Below, piece by piece: positions 33,340-45,951 of a stretch of DNA of 64,000 bases (within the stretch, counting starts at the first letter, position 1; each line of letters begins with the position of its first letter). This DNA is from Nemopilema nomurai (lineage: Eukaryota; Cnidaria; Scyphozoa; Rhizostomeae; Rhizostomatidae). The notes under the pieces were generated by a model. That model saw only the letters and a program-made list of their open reading frames with translations. It was not told the origin of the DNA and did not search any database. A program made the position numbers and the translations under genes. Location: NCBI GenBank assembly GCA_003864495.1, contig ML133498.1, positions 1,658,163 to 1,722,162 on the forward strand, read 5' to 3'.

Positions 33340-36211
33340 CTACAGTTTTGTGGTGTCATAAAGTGCCGCGACTTCTTCCTCTGCCAAAGCCGAATTCCAT
33401 ATTGCAAAATCATCAACAAAAGCATCCAGTGCGTAGCCTGGACCATGTGCACCGCAAATGTTGAAGGGACTGTTTGACATTTTGATTTGAACATTCACAG
33501 GTGCTTCAGTGCAAGATTCTTTTAGGCCGTTAATGAATACACAAGCCTTGGTGTCTTCATCAAGTGTGAAAGCAAAATGGTTCCACAGCCCCATCTCAAC
33601 ATGGCGTCCAAAATTTGACACGCGCCACATTCTAGATGTATTAACACTCATCCTTAAAGTAAGTCCATTGTCACTCCCAGCATTTTTGTAGAATGTTATG
33701 CCCCGGAATCCTTCGTTTTTGCGCGTTCTGAAGATGAAGCTGTTTCGATATCTTTGGATTTCCTTTGCAGCAAGTTTAACCCACACACTGTATGATACGG
33801 TTCTGTCGCAAGCGTCAAAATCGCTAGAAATGACAAACGTGAAAGGCTTTTGCATGGAAGTCGATGTAAACAAAAAATTTCTAAATCTGTGCTCCTCATA
33901 GATACAAAAGAATGCTACTTGGAAACAACCTTGTAGATGTAAAAGAGTGTGCGTCTGTGCTCTATGATTCTTGGCAGTCATTGCTGTATTATCAAGCAAG
34001 GGAACTTTGCAAGAGTGAAGCATTAACAATGTGTAATAATACTAACTAACCTCAGGCAAGGAACACCAGTATTGAAGTAAATGCATGCATATATGTCCTC
34101 ACTTCTGCAAAATGCAACAGGACTTCTCCTTCCTGGCTCAAGTGCGATTTGATTCAGTCTGCATTGATAGGCAGCAGTGTTATGTCCAACACTGTTATTC
34201 ATAAATGGCACTTTGCTTTGGTTGCTGTCGAAAGACCAATAGAGAAACGCCCTGGTATACCCACCTAGAGAATGGTATTAGAGTTCACAAGTCAGAAACT
34301 GTACCAAGACTGCATTTAAGTTACATTGACGAACTTATACTTAATCGACCAATTTATACTGAGGAAAATGTGTTCGTTTTTGTTTCGTATATGCAGCAAT
34401 ACATATATACCTTCAAAAGCATTTGATTAAACATTTAACACGTTAGTGCATCAATATTCAACAATCTTTGTATGTTTTCTTCACTTAAAACCAGTACAAA
34501 AGTCATTTAGCGTATCACCTTTAGCTTTACTTTTATTTTTCCGCAAATCTGCCAACTCACATTCAAGACATCTGCCACTTTGCTACGGAAAAGAAGTTAC
34601 AAAGTTTTTAGTTTAAGAAAACAACTTGTACCGGGCCTAGGTTGGGAGTAGTGATCATAAACCATTCATTATATATACTATGTATTCTTTGCATGACATA
34701 TATATTATTTTATTTAAAAGATGACATAATTAAGAGGGAAGCAGGACTACCATAAAACAAAACATTGGTGATTCTTCTCTATGCCTTTCACTGCAGTAGA
34801 TTTGCAATTTTTGTTGGAGGAAAAATTGGAACATTTGTCGCACTGCCATTGCAACTGTAGCCAGATGTTTGACTAGCGACAGTATGAAAGATGTGCGCGA
34901 ATCTACGTTCTGAAAAAGAGCTTCCCTTTTCACAACTGAATAATTGCGGGAAGAGAGTCTGGGACTTTAATTATTCATGGCACCTTTCTTTAGTAGGTCT
35001 ATTTCCCCTCGTGACGTTCCTCGCAATAGTTCAAAATAACTGAAAGCAGCTCTCATTTTTCCGTAATTTGATAAATTGGATAACATAAAGCCACGGGAAC
35101 TTCAAGGCAAATTTATCAAAGAAAGCTGCAAAGAGTTGAATGAGGCCCGTTACTAGATGTGGCCGGTTACCGTAAAAGCAATGCGACATAGTGTGTATTT
35201 ATAGTTTTAGGGAATGCAAGCTTTCTCTCATTTTAGAAGAGGTGCAAAGAAAATGATCGCTTACTCACCGGAATGTACAGATGCTGGAAGCCTTTGCCTT
35301 CGGTGAGATAGGATGTGTTGTTGAACGCAGTAACATTGAGCAACTGGCAGTTGTCCCCTCTCTGAAGCTTCCAGTTGATAGACCTACAGGATGCAGTCTT
35401 CAAGCAGTGTCTTTGGCAGTTTGAAATGTCTGCTGTCGTATAGATGTGTGTTGGGGTCACGTTGAGAAAAGTGTTGTTGATGCTCTTCATTGCAATGAAC
35501 GAGAATTCGCTGTTTTTGCAGTGGAACGATGATTGACACGGCACCGGCTTATCAGCGGATACAAATCCAAGTGCCAAGAAAGCAGCGATGTGTGTCCTGA
35601 ATATATATGCAGCAAATGAATGAAACGGGAACAAGTGTAGGCGCAGCAATATGATTTATTGAAAAATAAAGTTCATTGACTGATTATATCTAACTGTAAG
35701 AGACTCAAACATCAAATCACCCACTAGAAGTATCTTGAGGATAAACTTGAGAATGATTCTGAGAATCGGAAATTTAAGTTAAGAGAACGTTAAGAATAGG
35801 AACAAAGAAACTAGTGTCTCACTGGCATGCACAACTTTATTTATTATCATTTTCTGAGGAGTACCAAATGGGCAGCAAGTTTACGCTGTAGTTCTTTCTG
35901 TTTGCAGGAGAATAGGTGTCGTTTTGTGTCTAATTCTGCCGCAAACATGTGCATTCAGGAAATTTATTGTAGATTTCACTCTGAGCTCTGACATCTTGAT
36001 GGTAAGCTGTATCCGGCACTGTTTCTGTCTGTGATTGCACTCCCAGCTTGTGTTTAATCAGTTCATCTTACGTTTTCAAAGATTAGCCAGCGGCCGCTAT
36101 CAAAGTACGATAAGGAGATTCAGCAATGCGCTAACGTTATCTGCAAGGGCTTAGTCTTGCTCAACATGTGCAAATAGAATTTGTCACAACTTACCATTGA
36201 CGACGAACCAT
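33340..36211 (-). CDS. Secreted protein with PAN/apple-like and laminin-G-like jelly-roll domains
   Basis: Predicted extracellular adhesion or carbohydrate-binding protein of 387 residues. Exons in transcript order: 36211-36195, 35596-35269, 34582-34519, 34264-34051 and 33880-33340; phases 2, 0, 1, 2 agree. The 17-nt first exon gives MVRRQ and a split Trp, and joins IAAFLALGFVSA to make a signal peptide. A PAN/apple-like cysteine pattern follows (VPCQSSFHC, NCQRHCLKTASCRSINW, NCQLLN), then the link GRCLECELADLRKN. The C-terminal half is a concanavalin-like LamG-type-3 domain: YWSFDSN, SYSVWVK, GLWNHFAFTLD, FINGLKE and the typical ending DDFAIWNSALAEEEVAALYD. Several Asn-X-Ser/Thr sites (NNT, NVT, NTS) agree with secretion. 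Such PAN-LamG pairings are frequent in cnidarian gene sets, to my knowledge. Ligand unknown. Confidence 0.85.
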
Positions 36212-38680
36212 GTTTTGGTCTTTACAGTTCCCTTGTGTTAAAGCAATCTTCCTTGAAAGGTTTATTTTGCTTGATAGCCGTTGAAGTTCGATGAAAGGCT
36301 CAATGAGAAAATTTCAAAAGACCGGTCATATACTTACAAATTACCTAAACATTATCCCCTTCATGCATCATTGATGGGAAATTTGTTTCATTTTTAGGTG
36401 CATACCTGCAAAAGGCATACCTGTACAGTTCGGTGCTAGATTTAATGGATTTCAACAAAACCGCAAACAATCTGTCTTACAATTAAAGTTACAATTAATT
36501 CACCAAGCTAACTGTATGCGTGAAAATCGAAAAACTAACACTTGTTTACCAGCCGTAAAGTTCAAACTTTCAAACAGGACTCAATCATGTTTAAATGCGA
36601 CAAAGAAAAGCTTGTATGATTGCTGGTACGGTAAGTGAAGAGAATTTATGTTTTATTAACAGCGCTCTAGACAGCATCTAATGCCGCCCGTGTATCACAG
36701 CAGAGTTGTAAGTGTAATAAATGCCCTCGATTATATAAGGCTCCTATTCAAAATAAAAAACTGTGCTTACATGATACAAGATAGCTTGGTCTTAACCTAA
36801 TCGTGGGTAGTTTTGTGCAGAGTACCACTCATCGTTTCTTCCCCTACTTTGTGTACTCAGAAGCGAACTTGCAAGCTAAAAACTTACGGGTAAGTTGGAT
36901 GGATTCAAACCAGGAGCTTGGGGAAGTTATTGACTTCTAGATACAACGATAAAGCTTACATTGAACGTGGAAAGCTGAACGTATTTGGAATAGCTTTGGA
37001 AATTTGATACAAAGAAGAAGTAGCTTCTGTCTCGTGATAATCTATCAATTATATGCTATAGATGAGATGTCTTCATTTATAAGTATGCGTGATACATCAA
37101 ATCTTAAATAGCGTAAATGATATTTTGTAAAGCTTTCAGATCTAGAAAAATACTAAGCTGCAGTCCAAAGTCTATTTTTGCGCAACACTTGTTGACTTGC
37201 GATACATCATAAAACTGCTGAAACTATGAATACATGCAGCCGCAAAATAGAGGTAACAGTAGAAATCTATTTTTATGAAATACAGAACTAAGAACCGGCA
37301 CTTATGGAATAAAAGCAAAAATCATATACCAAAGTATCTAAAGTTAGAAAGAGCATCATTAGCATAAACAAGCCACTTCTTGCCTTTAGGCCTCATGCGT
37401 CATCATCTAGCAAGATTGCTATCCAGATAATTCATCAACTTAGTCGATTTCATTTTGGTAACTCAAAATAACAACATAAAATGAAACATGTTATGTTACG
37501 AAAGAAATAACAACATGTTTGATACTGAAATTTTCGGGAATTTGCCAATGATTGCGATTCTACGATGTCCTATGAACACACCATGTGTTTTGATTGCTTC
37601 CTACAAAAGAGATTTAGCTTGAATTATGTTTATTCAAGTTATTAGTACCTTTGCAGTACTAATTAGAATGCAATGTTCCTTTCAGAACAACCGTAAAGCA
37701 AAAGAATTGTCAACAAATAAGAATGAAATGGAAAGGACTGGAAAGAACTTTCCTTTAACGCTTTGCTTCAAATACAAATAGCTCGCCTTAAAAAGGATGC
37801 CATCTTGTTGATTAAATTTATCCACGCAAAAGTATTTGCAGTAGAGCTTTTAATGTAATTGAGGCGAATATTTGAAAGCTGAGACCATGTGACCTTCATG
37901 TAAGTTACGCTGGTTTTGACAGAAGGAATGATTCTGCTTAAGTTGAGGGCTGAATGTTAAAACAAGGTTTAAACAAAAAGAAGAGTTCCAAAGTTGCTTT
38001 CAACTTGGTACATGAATGTGCCAGTGCGGTGATGAATGGCATTTGCTAAAGATGCCTTGACAGATTTGTAACAAACAAAATGTTCCATCACTCTTGGCTT
38101 TCTGCTTAGGCCTACTTCTCAGTCAAAAAAGTATAATTTTTACGATCTCAATTTTCGTTTGTATTTTACCAAACTAACTGAGTAGCTGAATTTTCAGTTT
38201 TGTTCCATAAATTCAGAACTTGCTATAATATGTGACGTTTAACGAAGCTAGGACCCAGACTTCATTTCGTTAACGCTATAGCGTAGATCAGTGGTTATGT
38301 ATGTGTATGATAATTAATTCTTGTTTTCAATTAAGTTTTGAAAGCTGTATGACCACAGCCATGTTGCATTTAGTCTATGTTAAACAAAAAATATATTCCT
38401 GACGTATACATTTGATACTGCTCCATCAATTCACAGGTAGTTTGCCAACTTGTTGCTATGCTTAGATGTGTATACTTGACATTCGTCCGAAAGACGAATC
38501 GCGACATCAAAATCAGATTTTGGATCTGTATTCTATAGGTTTGTGATAAGGGGCTCGCAAGCGTTTAGAGGTATCTTACAATTTTTCTACATGTCAGTTT
38601 TCACTGATGACAGAAATACTGACCATGTAAACGGCTAAAAGCTGATGTTTTTTCGGCAATCAATTTAAATTATCTGTACA
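36212..38680. other. Intergenic region upstream of the PAN/LamG-like gene
   Basis: About 2.5 kb of AT-rich DNA with no frame of 60 codons and no repeat that I could identify. It should hold the promoter of the gene starting at 36211. Confidence 0.5.
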
Positions 38681-38689
38681 AATTCGGCG

Positions 38690-38746
38690 TAGAGCACTTG
38701 GCGTACAAAGCAAAGGGTCGTGAGATCGAGTCCCGCTCGGGTCGAT
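38690..38746 (+). repeat. tRNA-like relic, possible tRNA-derived SINE head
   Basis: The stretch GTAGAGCACTTGG followed by GAGATCGAGTCCCGCTCGGG resembles the D-arm (box A-like) and T-arm (box B-like) portions of a tRNA. The 5' acceptor strand is not convincing and box B reads GATCGAGTC rather than GTTCGAATC. I therefore read it as a decayed tRNA copy or SINE promoter, not a working tRNA. It abuts the left end of the element at 38763. Confidence 0.4.
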
Positions 38747-39151
38747 TATTTTTCTGCACTCTCAGGGGCGGATCCAGACGTTAGCAACCTTTGCGCGAGC
38801 CTAACTTAGATTTCCGCAAACAATTTCCTTTTGCATCAATTAACGTCATCCAATGCCACACAAATTATTTCTGTTCTCTGGGATTACATCACAACCTATT
38901 GCCGCTATTGCTGTTGCTTCGTTCGTCAAGCCAATCATTGAGCTATGCTAAATTTGGCGCGAGCATAGGTGAAATTGAACTGTCGAATAAGAAGCCGAGT
39001 TGACCTATGCAATTGTTGTAGAAAGTGTCCAATAAAATTTAGTGCAGACTCAAATAGCTAATCAAGATACAAGTTGACCTATGCAATTGTTGTTTAACTA
39101 ACCAATAAACAGATAGACTGACCTATGCAATTGTATTCGCGACCGCTTATG

Positions 39152-39964
39152 TATGAGGCGCCATAGGGGACAAAAGTATGAAAAAATAATTTCGTTGTAT
39201 GAAAACGTATTTATGGTACATGCATATTTTTTCGGTATCATAATGGCTATTTTATTGTATGTCTTGGAAATTTTATAGCATAAAATTCATGCAATAAAAA
39301 TTTCATAGCATAAAATTCATGTCATGGAAATTTCATAGCATAAAATTCATGTCATGGAAATATGTGGATTTGAATGCGTGCGCATGTAAAAATCCCGCCA
39401 AATCAATCAGAGCTAACATGGCGGATCAACAGCGTCATGATCGGCTCGGTGGGCATGACGTAGTTACAATGGACTCAGAATCTATTGAAACAATCGTCAA
39501 CTCACTTGTCCAAAACCCTACATTCCAAGAGACGATTTCTGCAATTTTATCAAGGCGTGTCGAATTTACAACACCACCATCGATGTTGCAAAATTCAAAC
39601 AGAGGTATACCTCCCGTTCCTAGTCCTACAACATATTCTCCAGTTCCAAGTCCTACCGCTTCATCGACTGTTTGACAAGAGCATTTTGCTATGAAATTTC
39701 CATGACATGAATTTCTTGCTATGAAATTTTTATGATATGAATTTTATGCTATGACTTTTCCATGGCATGAATTTTATGCTATGACTTTTCCATGGCATGA
39801 ATTTTATGCTATGACTTTTCCATGGCATGAATTTTATGCTATGCCTTTTCCATGTGACTTTTAAAATAGCTATTATGATACCGAAAAAATATGCATGTAC
39901 CATAAATACGTTTTCATACAACGAAATTATATTTTCATACTTTTGTCCCCTATGGCGCCTCATA
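39152..39964. mobile_element. Foldback-type element with 6-bp target duplication
   Basis: An 813-bp element begins TATGAGGCGCCATAGGGGAC and ends with its inverted copy. It is flanked on both sides by CTTATG (39146-39151 and 39965-39970). The terminal arms are inverted repeats of about 100 bp (they share the ggtatcataatggctatttt region). Inside each arm lie tandem units of about 28-30 bp containing 'atagcataaaattcatg' on the left and 'catgaattttatgctatg' on the right, facing each other. Long inverted ends made of tandem repeats are the mark of foldback elements. The centre (about 39361-39676) is unrelated to the arms and holds an open frame. Confidence 0.82.
39418..39675 (+). CDS. Open frame in the centre of the foldback element, possible captured exon
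   Basis: Eighty-five codons start at an ATG in good context (aacATGG), beginning MADQQRHDRLGGHDVV. A short helical part follows (SIETIVNSLVQNPTFQETI), then a Pro/Ser/Thr-rich tail with PVPSPTTYSPVPSPTASS. No known domain is recognised. Its position, exactly between the two repeat arms, and its protein-like composition suggest a piece of host or transposon gene carried by the element. It could also be a chance frame. Confidence 0.35.
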   Translation: MADQQRHDRLGGHDVVTMDSESIETIVNSLVQNPTFQETISAILSRRVEFTTPPSMLQNSNRGIPPVPSPTTYSPVPSPTASSTV

Positions 39965-40680
39965 CTTATGTCAATAGCCTATTCCGAAATTCTGTCGCGT
40001 TCAATCCCCCTTTGAAAATGTCAACAATAGCCCTTGCGAAATATTCTAATAACGCGAATCGTCATTTCCTTTGTTTCTGTCCTGTGAATGTGACCTATTC
40101 CTAACAGAAAACAGGGATCAAAGCCTTTGTTAGATCTTATTATATGATTTTAGCGCTGACCACTAACAAAAATTTTGATCACATGACCAACAACAGAACA
40201 ATAGTATTCACACAAAAGGGGTGTGGCCTTCATTTTAGACAGCCTGAAGGGCGTGGCTCTAAAATTTTTCCCTTCCTTTGCTGTAGTCAGATTTCTCCCT
40301 GAATCCGCCCCTGATCAGTTTGTACAAAGATCGCAACGGCAAAACCAGCAGTTTGAAGAGCCTGTGATTGTTTGGAGAGCCTAACAGATAAAGCTCGTTA
40401 TTGAAGCCATTAAGCCATGAAGATCATTCCTTTTGTTTTGTAGTTTTGTTTTGTTTTGACACCACAGCTGTAACTAAAGCTTTAATAGCACCACATGATT
40501 TTCACTTGAGTGCGGGAAATACCTTTGAATGTATGCTTTGAACGGCTTTTCAGGAAACAAACTTTGGACTGCTGAATTAGCATGATAGGCACGCGATCCC
40601 TAAACAACGACAACAACAACACGAACTGATTTGTCTTTTCCGGAACCGGCTCGTTGGGTCACTAACTTTTTGTCGCCAAA

Positions 40681-43600
40681 ATGGGGCGGCTGATAACAGT
40701 GGAGCCGGTCTTGTGTGCATTTATGTTTTCCGTCTTTATTAACTTTCCAGTCTTGGAGCAACTGATCTACGAAAAGATTTGTGATCATCATTACAATAAG
40801 ACTGTCTGCACGAACATTAAAGCAAGCAAGGCCTTTGCTGATCAAGAAGATTTTGTGCAGAAGATGACATCAAGCTGGATGCTGTACATCAACATGGCTA
40901 CAACTTTCCCATCAATGTTGGCTGCCATTATCCTTGGCTCTTGCTCCGACAAAATTGGACGAAAGTTTGCCCTTATCCTTCCTTTAATTGGTGCTGTGAT
41001 TGAGGGGACTGCGTTGATTTTGAATGCCCACTTCATGTACTGGCCTGTCTCCACTCTTCTCGTCGGGGTGACTATTTCTGGGTTCTTTGGCAACTATGCG
41101 ACAATCCTCATGGCTGTTTTTGCGTATATATCAGATGTATCAAGCGTGAAAAACAGAACATTGCGTATATCTTTGTTGGAATCGATGATTTTTATTGGGG
41201 GCAGCTTGGGAGAACTAATTGGCGGGTTGTTGGTTGGCAAGGTGGGGTATTTTGTCACTTTCTCACTGGCAGCTGGAATTCATGTCTGTAATTTGATTTA
41301 TGTCGTATGCGTCCTGCAAGAATCCTATTTCCCCGAACAGTCCATGACAGTAAAAGAAGCTCTGATGAGTTTTGAAAATGCAGTTAAGGCATTCAGAATA
41401 TTTGTCAAGCCAAGGATCAACAAAGGTCGAAGAAATTTATTGCTTATGATGGTGGCACTCTTCTTCGCACTAACAGGTAAGGGAGGCTTTTTATAGCGCA
41501 AAGCACTGTAAAAGAATGTGGATGGCTAAGTAAGTAAATGCTAATAAAGGAAAGAAAGGAAAGAGAAATTATGTTAAAGGTAACATGAGCATAAAAAAGG
41601 AGTGTCTCAAAAAACAGCAGAACATTAGAGTAAAGTTGCCCAGGGCTCATAATAGGAGATGAGTCTGTTTCTTGAGTTAAGAGGCGTAACATAACATTCA
41701 AATTAATGTCTTAAAAACATCATCAGGGGAATGTTATCTGCCTTATCACATCATCTTAATACTGATTACAGTTCATTTTCGTTAATAGTTCTATAGGATG
41801 GCAGACAGACATACAGAGCATGTTTAATGACCCAGGCAGACATGAAGAGCATGTTTAATGATAAATGTAGCTTGTGTTACACACTTGATGTCTTTGTTAC
41901 AGTTTATGTTGGAGCAAACACAGTGAACATTCTTTTCGTCATGCACTCTCCGTTGTCTTTCTCTTCCACAATGGTTGGATACTTCTTGGCTACAAACATG
42001 TTGTGTGGTGGCTTTGGTGTAATTGTTGGAATGCCCTTGTTTGTTTACAAGCTGAAGTTGCAGGACTACACCATGGCTATCATTGGGTGCCCCTCCTTGC
42101 TAATATTTTTCACCTTGTTTGCATTCACAACCAATCTGTGGATGGCATTTACTGGTATGAGAAAAAATATTTATTTTCTTAGATCCTAGTGCATTTAGGT
42201 GAAGCATAAGATCTCTCTCTTGTGCCTTACAGTAGGTTATCATCAAAAAGAAACGTCCTTATGTAAGAAACATGCATCAATCTCTTCAAAAGGGGCTCCT
42301 TTTATAGGGAACAGTTTTAGTGCTGAAAGCAAAATTGGTTTCAGGTTTGTCATAGTTTATACCCAAATGACAAACATTAATGTACCTTCCAATGAATGAT
42401 TGATCTTTAATTCTTAAAGCATGTTAATGATGTTAGAACATTTTACTGTGCATTACTACTGGTAGTGTTCAATACATTCACATTACATTCACACACTTGG
42501 ACTTAACTTGGTTTAACCTGTTGGTATCTATGTATATCTATGTTCTGGTTATCTTTATATGCTTGAAGGGCTGGTAGAAAAATATGCAATTTTGTATTCT
42601 ACTTGAAATTTAGCCAGTTTATTTAGGCCAAGGTTTCAGAAACATTTCTTACCTAATTTGAAATTCTTCTTCAGTCATCCTTGCTAACATGTTCGGAGGA
42701 GTTTCAATTCCATGTATCAGATCAGCCTGCTCAAAAATAGTAGAAAAAAATGAGAAAGGTAATAATGAGATACTTTTCTAAACCAAATTTGTAACTTGAG
42801 ATTTATTTATGGAGTAATTAATATGACTAAAATTATATCATATAAAGACAGATTATTGCTGATTTTGTGAATAAGAAGATTTCTACTAATTGGATATCTA
42901 CCCTAATTGGATATCTTCTTTTCTAATAGAAAAGTCCTGTTGTTAAAATAAGCAGGAAGCCATTAGTTCCTTTCTGTTGAGCCCAAGTCATTTGTGTTTT
43001 TTGGAATTGATTAACAAGCATTCTAGTTGTTGGCATTGATTAACATCCATATTGTTTTTGTTAGGCTCCATGTTCTCCGCGATCGCAGCAATAGAGGTTT
43101 TGTGTTCAGTTGTGGCCTCTGTCCTTTTCAACAACGTTTATGCAGCAACTGTTGCCTGGTACCCAGGCTTCACCTTCTTCATCATGGCTGCACTGCTAGT
43201 TGTTCCAATTATCATATTTTTGTAAGCAATATTTTGAATTTTTGTCTTTCCATTAATTCTAAGTCTTCCTTTTCTTTAAATTTTTGTGAATCTAAAAACT
43301 TTTCACTAAGAAAAGATAAAATAACATCTGTATATGATGTACTGCTTTTGCCTTTACGTTATTCTAATCTCTTGCACTCTGAAGGAATAATTCAAATTTA
43401 TTTATTTTATTAAATCCTCTCCACATTAGATTGGGTTTGCTGGTGTGTTTCCTATAACTTTAAATTTAAGAGTAATAGCTATCTTTGTTGCAAAAATCCC
43501 TGTTATTAATTTTTATTAATGCTTGTTAGAAAGCTAAACTGGAGTATCCTTGAGATTGACTATTACAACTTTTTTCGCTGAATTTTAAGGAAACTTTATC

Positions 43601-43748
43601 TGATGGCCTGTTGTCTTTCGTACTTTGCTGCTTGAAACAGAATTTTTTCAGGTTTCTGAGAATCATTCATACAAGGATTCCTTATTCCACACTTGAATCC
43701 AGTCAAGGTGCTCAGGCAGAACAAGTGAATCAACCTGTAGCTACTTGA
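40681..43748 (+). CDS. SLC46-family major facilitator transporter
   Basis: A 461-residue multi-pass transporter related to the proton-coupled folate/haem transporter family (SLC46). Exons: 40681-41476, 41903-42154, 42675-42758, 43065-43221 and 43652-43748; phases 1, 1, 1, 2 agree and all splice sites are GT-AG. Exon 1 starts MGRLITVEPVL; after TM1 comes an extracellular loop with Cys residues and an NKT glycosylation site. The MFS signature GSCSDKIGRK is at about 86-95, between TM2 and TM3. Further membrane spans follow through VYVGANTVNILFVMHSPLSF and the last exons. The C-terminal tail (SSQGAQAEQVNQPVAT) is cytosolic. Twelve spans are expected from length and family. Substrate cannot be told from sequence; SLC46 members carry folates and other small organic anions. 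Expected site: plasma or endolysosomal membrane. Confidence 0.88.
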
Positions 43749-45951
43749 GGCAAGTACTTGAGTTATAGACAGTGCCCTATCATCTTTGCATTTATCCATG
43801 GTTACTCTGGTTTTCGGCAAATAACTACAGAGACACCTCCACCAGGAGAGATCAAGGGAGAGATTTATGAAGAGGGCAACAGAGTTTTATGAAACAAGAT
43901 GCATCTGTTGTCCCCATTGATAGCCGTAGATGCTCACCCCAACTGCCATGTAGTATGCAGACAGACATCTTTGGATAAGATGTTTCTAATCACTTAATTT
44001 CAATTTCTGAAGAGCCTTGCTGACAAAGTTGTCACTGTCTTTATTTTGTTCACAGTTTCAAGATTATTTGTATTAATGACCAGCCCTTTTTTCTGCATTC
44101 AATATTTTTGTTTACTTGTGAGCAGTCTTTGTAATATGAAAAAAGGGCGCGTGCGGCATTTCGCACGTCTTACAATTGCGCGGTGATGGCGTGCGATTAT
44201 AAAGACTGTACTATTAAAGACTATATGAGCCTTTCATTCAAAGATAAAGGGATGGACATTTCCAGTATAATATTGATCTTCCAGTTAGATATTAGCATCT
44301 TTTTGGCACCCCATATAGTGGGATGTCTGGTGGGCATTCAAATTTAAACAATCCGGTATTTTACCTGGTGAAAGTACAAATTTGTGCTTGTCACCATGGT
44401 AAGGTTGACGTGCCGACAGATAAATGGGATGTTTTTTCTCCATTCCTCTTCAATTGATATTTGAATTAAACTTTTTACAATAGGATCGGTAAAACAGACC
44501 GTATGATTCTAAGCATCTCTGCAAAAATGACCAAATGATGAAGTGGTTATAAAGTGGAGGTTCTGGTTTTGATGTGTATCTCGTTAAATATAGTTTCCAA
44601 TATCATTATGGATAATTTTAAAGAACTAGCGCCATGTCTTTCTGGCAGGAACTTTCCGAATTGCAGAATAAAATTTCATTTACTCATTTAATTTTTCTTT
44701 AGAATAGAACTGTTTTATATTTTAAATTTATTATGTCATTTTATTAATTTTTAGTGGGATCTGTTAAATTTTAGAGCTGCATATGAATTATTGTTCTGTC
44801 TCTAGTCTATCTCGTCAAAGTCTCTAGAAATCGAATTTGAATAACAAGTGGCCAATTTTTTCTTGTCGTAGAGACATCTGCTGAAAAGTTAGCCCATCCT
44901 TTCCAGCATTAAATGCTTTATTGTTGACGTTACATCTCCAACTTTTAGACCTCATTTGAATGCGATCAGGAATCAGTAACTTGGTAAATGGGGGCTTTCT
45001 TATAGGGATAGATAAAAAGTTATTTTTGCCCAAGGGTGTGGAAAAAGCGGGCTTTTGTGCATAGGTAGAGGGACCGGGGGCATCTGTTCGAGAGGGAGAA
45101 GACTTTTTACAGGAGTAGAGAAAATGCAGTCTCCTTGTATTTATAAATTTCTTCTTCCTTTCTCCAAATACTGTTGAACCAGGCAGAACGGTGACCATTA
45201 ATAGATTTATTAAACCAAAATGAAGCATAATTACTTTCAAGAATAATCTAGGTTCGAACGCCACTCGTCTATTTTAGTGATTCAAAAGGATAACGAATTT
45301 TTCTTTACCTTTACTGGCATGTCGTATACAGGTCAGCTATAAGGTTGTGGTAGTCTTATAGATAGGTAATCGTCTTGTAATGTGCATAGGCTTTATCATG
45401 CCACTCCCTATACAAATTATAGGTCATGTGCATGGGGCCTTACCAAAGTGGTGTTTGGCAGGACTCCATGTTGAGCTCAATGCTTTTCACTTTACACGAC
45501 AATGAGCTAGATCCAAAGGCAAGTGCCATTTCAACTAGTGTTAACACTAGTATTAGTGGTGCAAATGTATGCCTTCTTCTGTAAACAAATGGCCTGATTT
45601 TATTAACTAATTATTCTTTGGATCTGGAACTCAAATTATACAAAGGGAGAAGTATCAAACACGATGGATTTTTTCCTTTTCCATAGGAAAGAAATTTGCT
45701 TAGGTATTCACCACCGCAAACTGGAATATATTTTTATAGCAACAAGGCACGAAAACGGGTTGTTTGAGAAACTTTCTTCATAATGCTCCGTGCATAACCA
45801 GCTTTTTCAAACAATTGGATTGGATTGCCCAGACCCTCTTTATAAACCGGTTGCTCCTTGATCGAGAGCGAGGTATTATGGGAGTGGAAGGAGGTTTGCA
45901 GTTCTGGGCGATGTGATGGCACCGTGAATAATCAAACTGCACGTTGATAAA
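43749..45951. other. Intergenic region between the SLC46 gene and DLST
   Basis: Holds the SLC46 3' UTR and the DLST promoter. A small GC-rich hairpin (CGTGCG/CGCACG around 44153-44170) stands out from the AT-rich background. The minus-strand frame 44824-45264 (146 codons) opens at GTG, not ATG, has no recognised domain and is probably chance. Confidence 0.45.

Larger units (their letters stand above)
38763..40313. mobile_element. Non-autonomous hAT-like DNA transposon (1.55 kb)
   Basis: The left end CAGGGGCGGATCCAG (38763-38777) and the right end CTGAATCCGCCCCTG (40299-40313) are inverted copies with one mismatch. Ends starting CAGGGGCGGAT are typical of hAT-superfamily elements. No transposase frame is present. 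Near the left end the word GACCTATGCAATTG occurs three times (39002, 39077 and 39120 regions), as a sub-terminal repeat. I could not find a matching 8-bp target duplication, so the exact ends or family may be wrong. A second element (39152-39964) is inserted inside it. Confidence 0.6.

Noticed and set aside
44824..45264. 146-codon minus-strand gene
   Set aside because: Opens at GTG, has no domain or splice context, and is likely chance.
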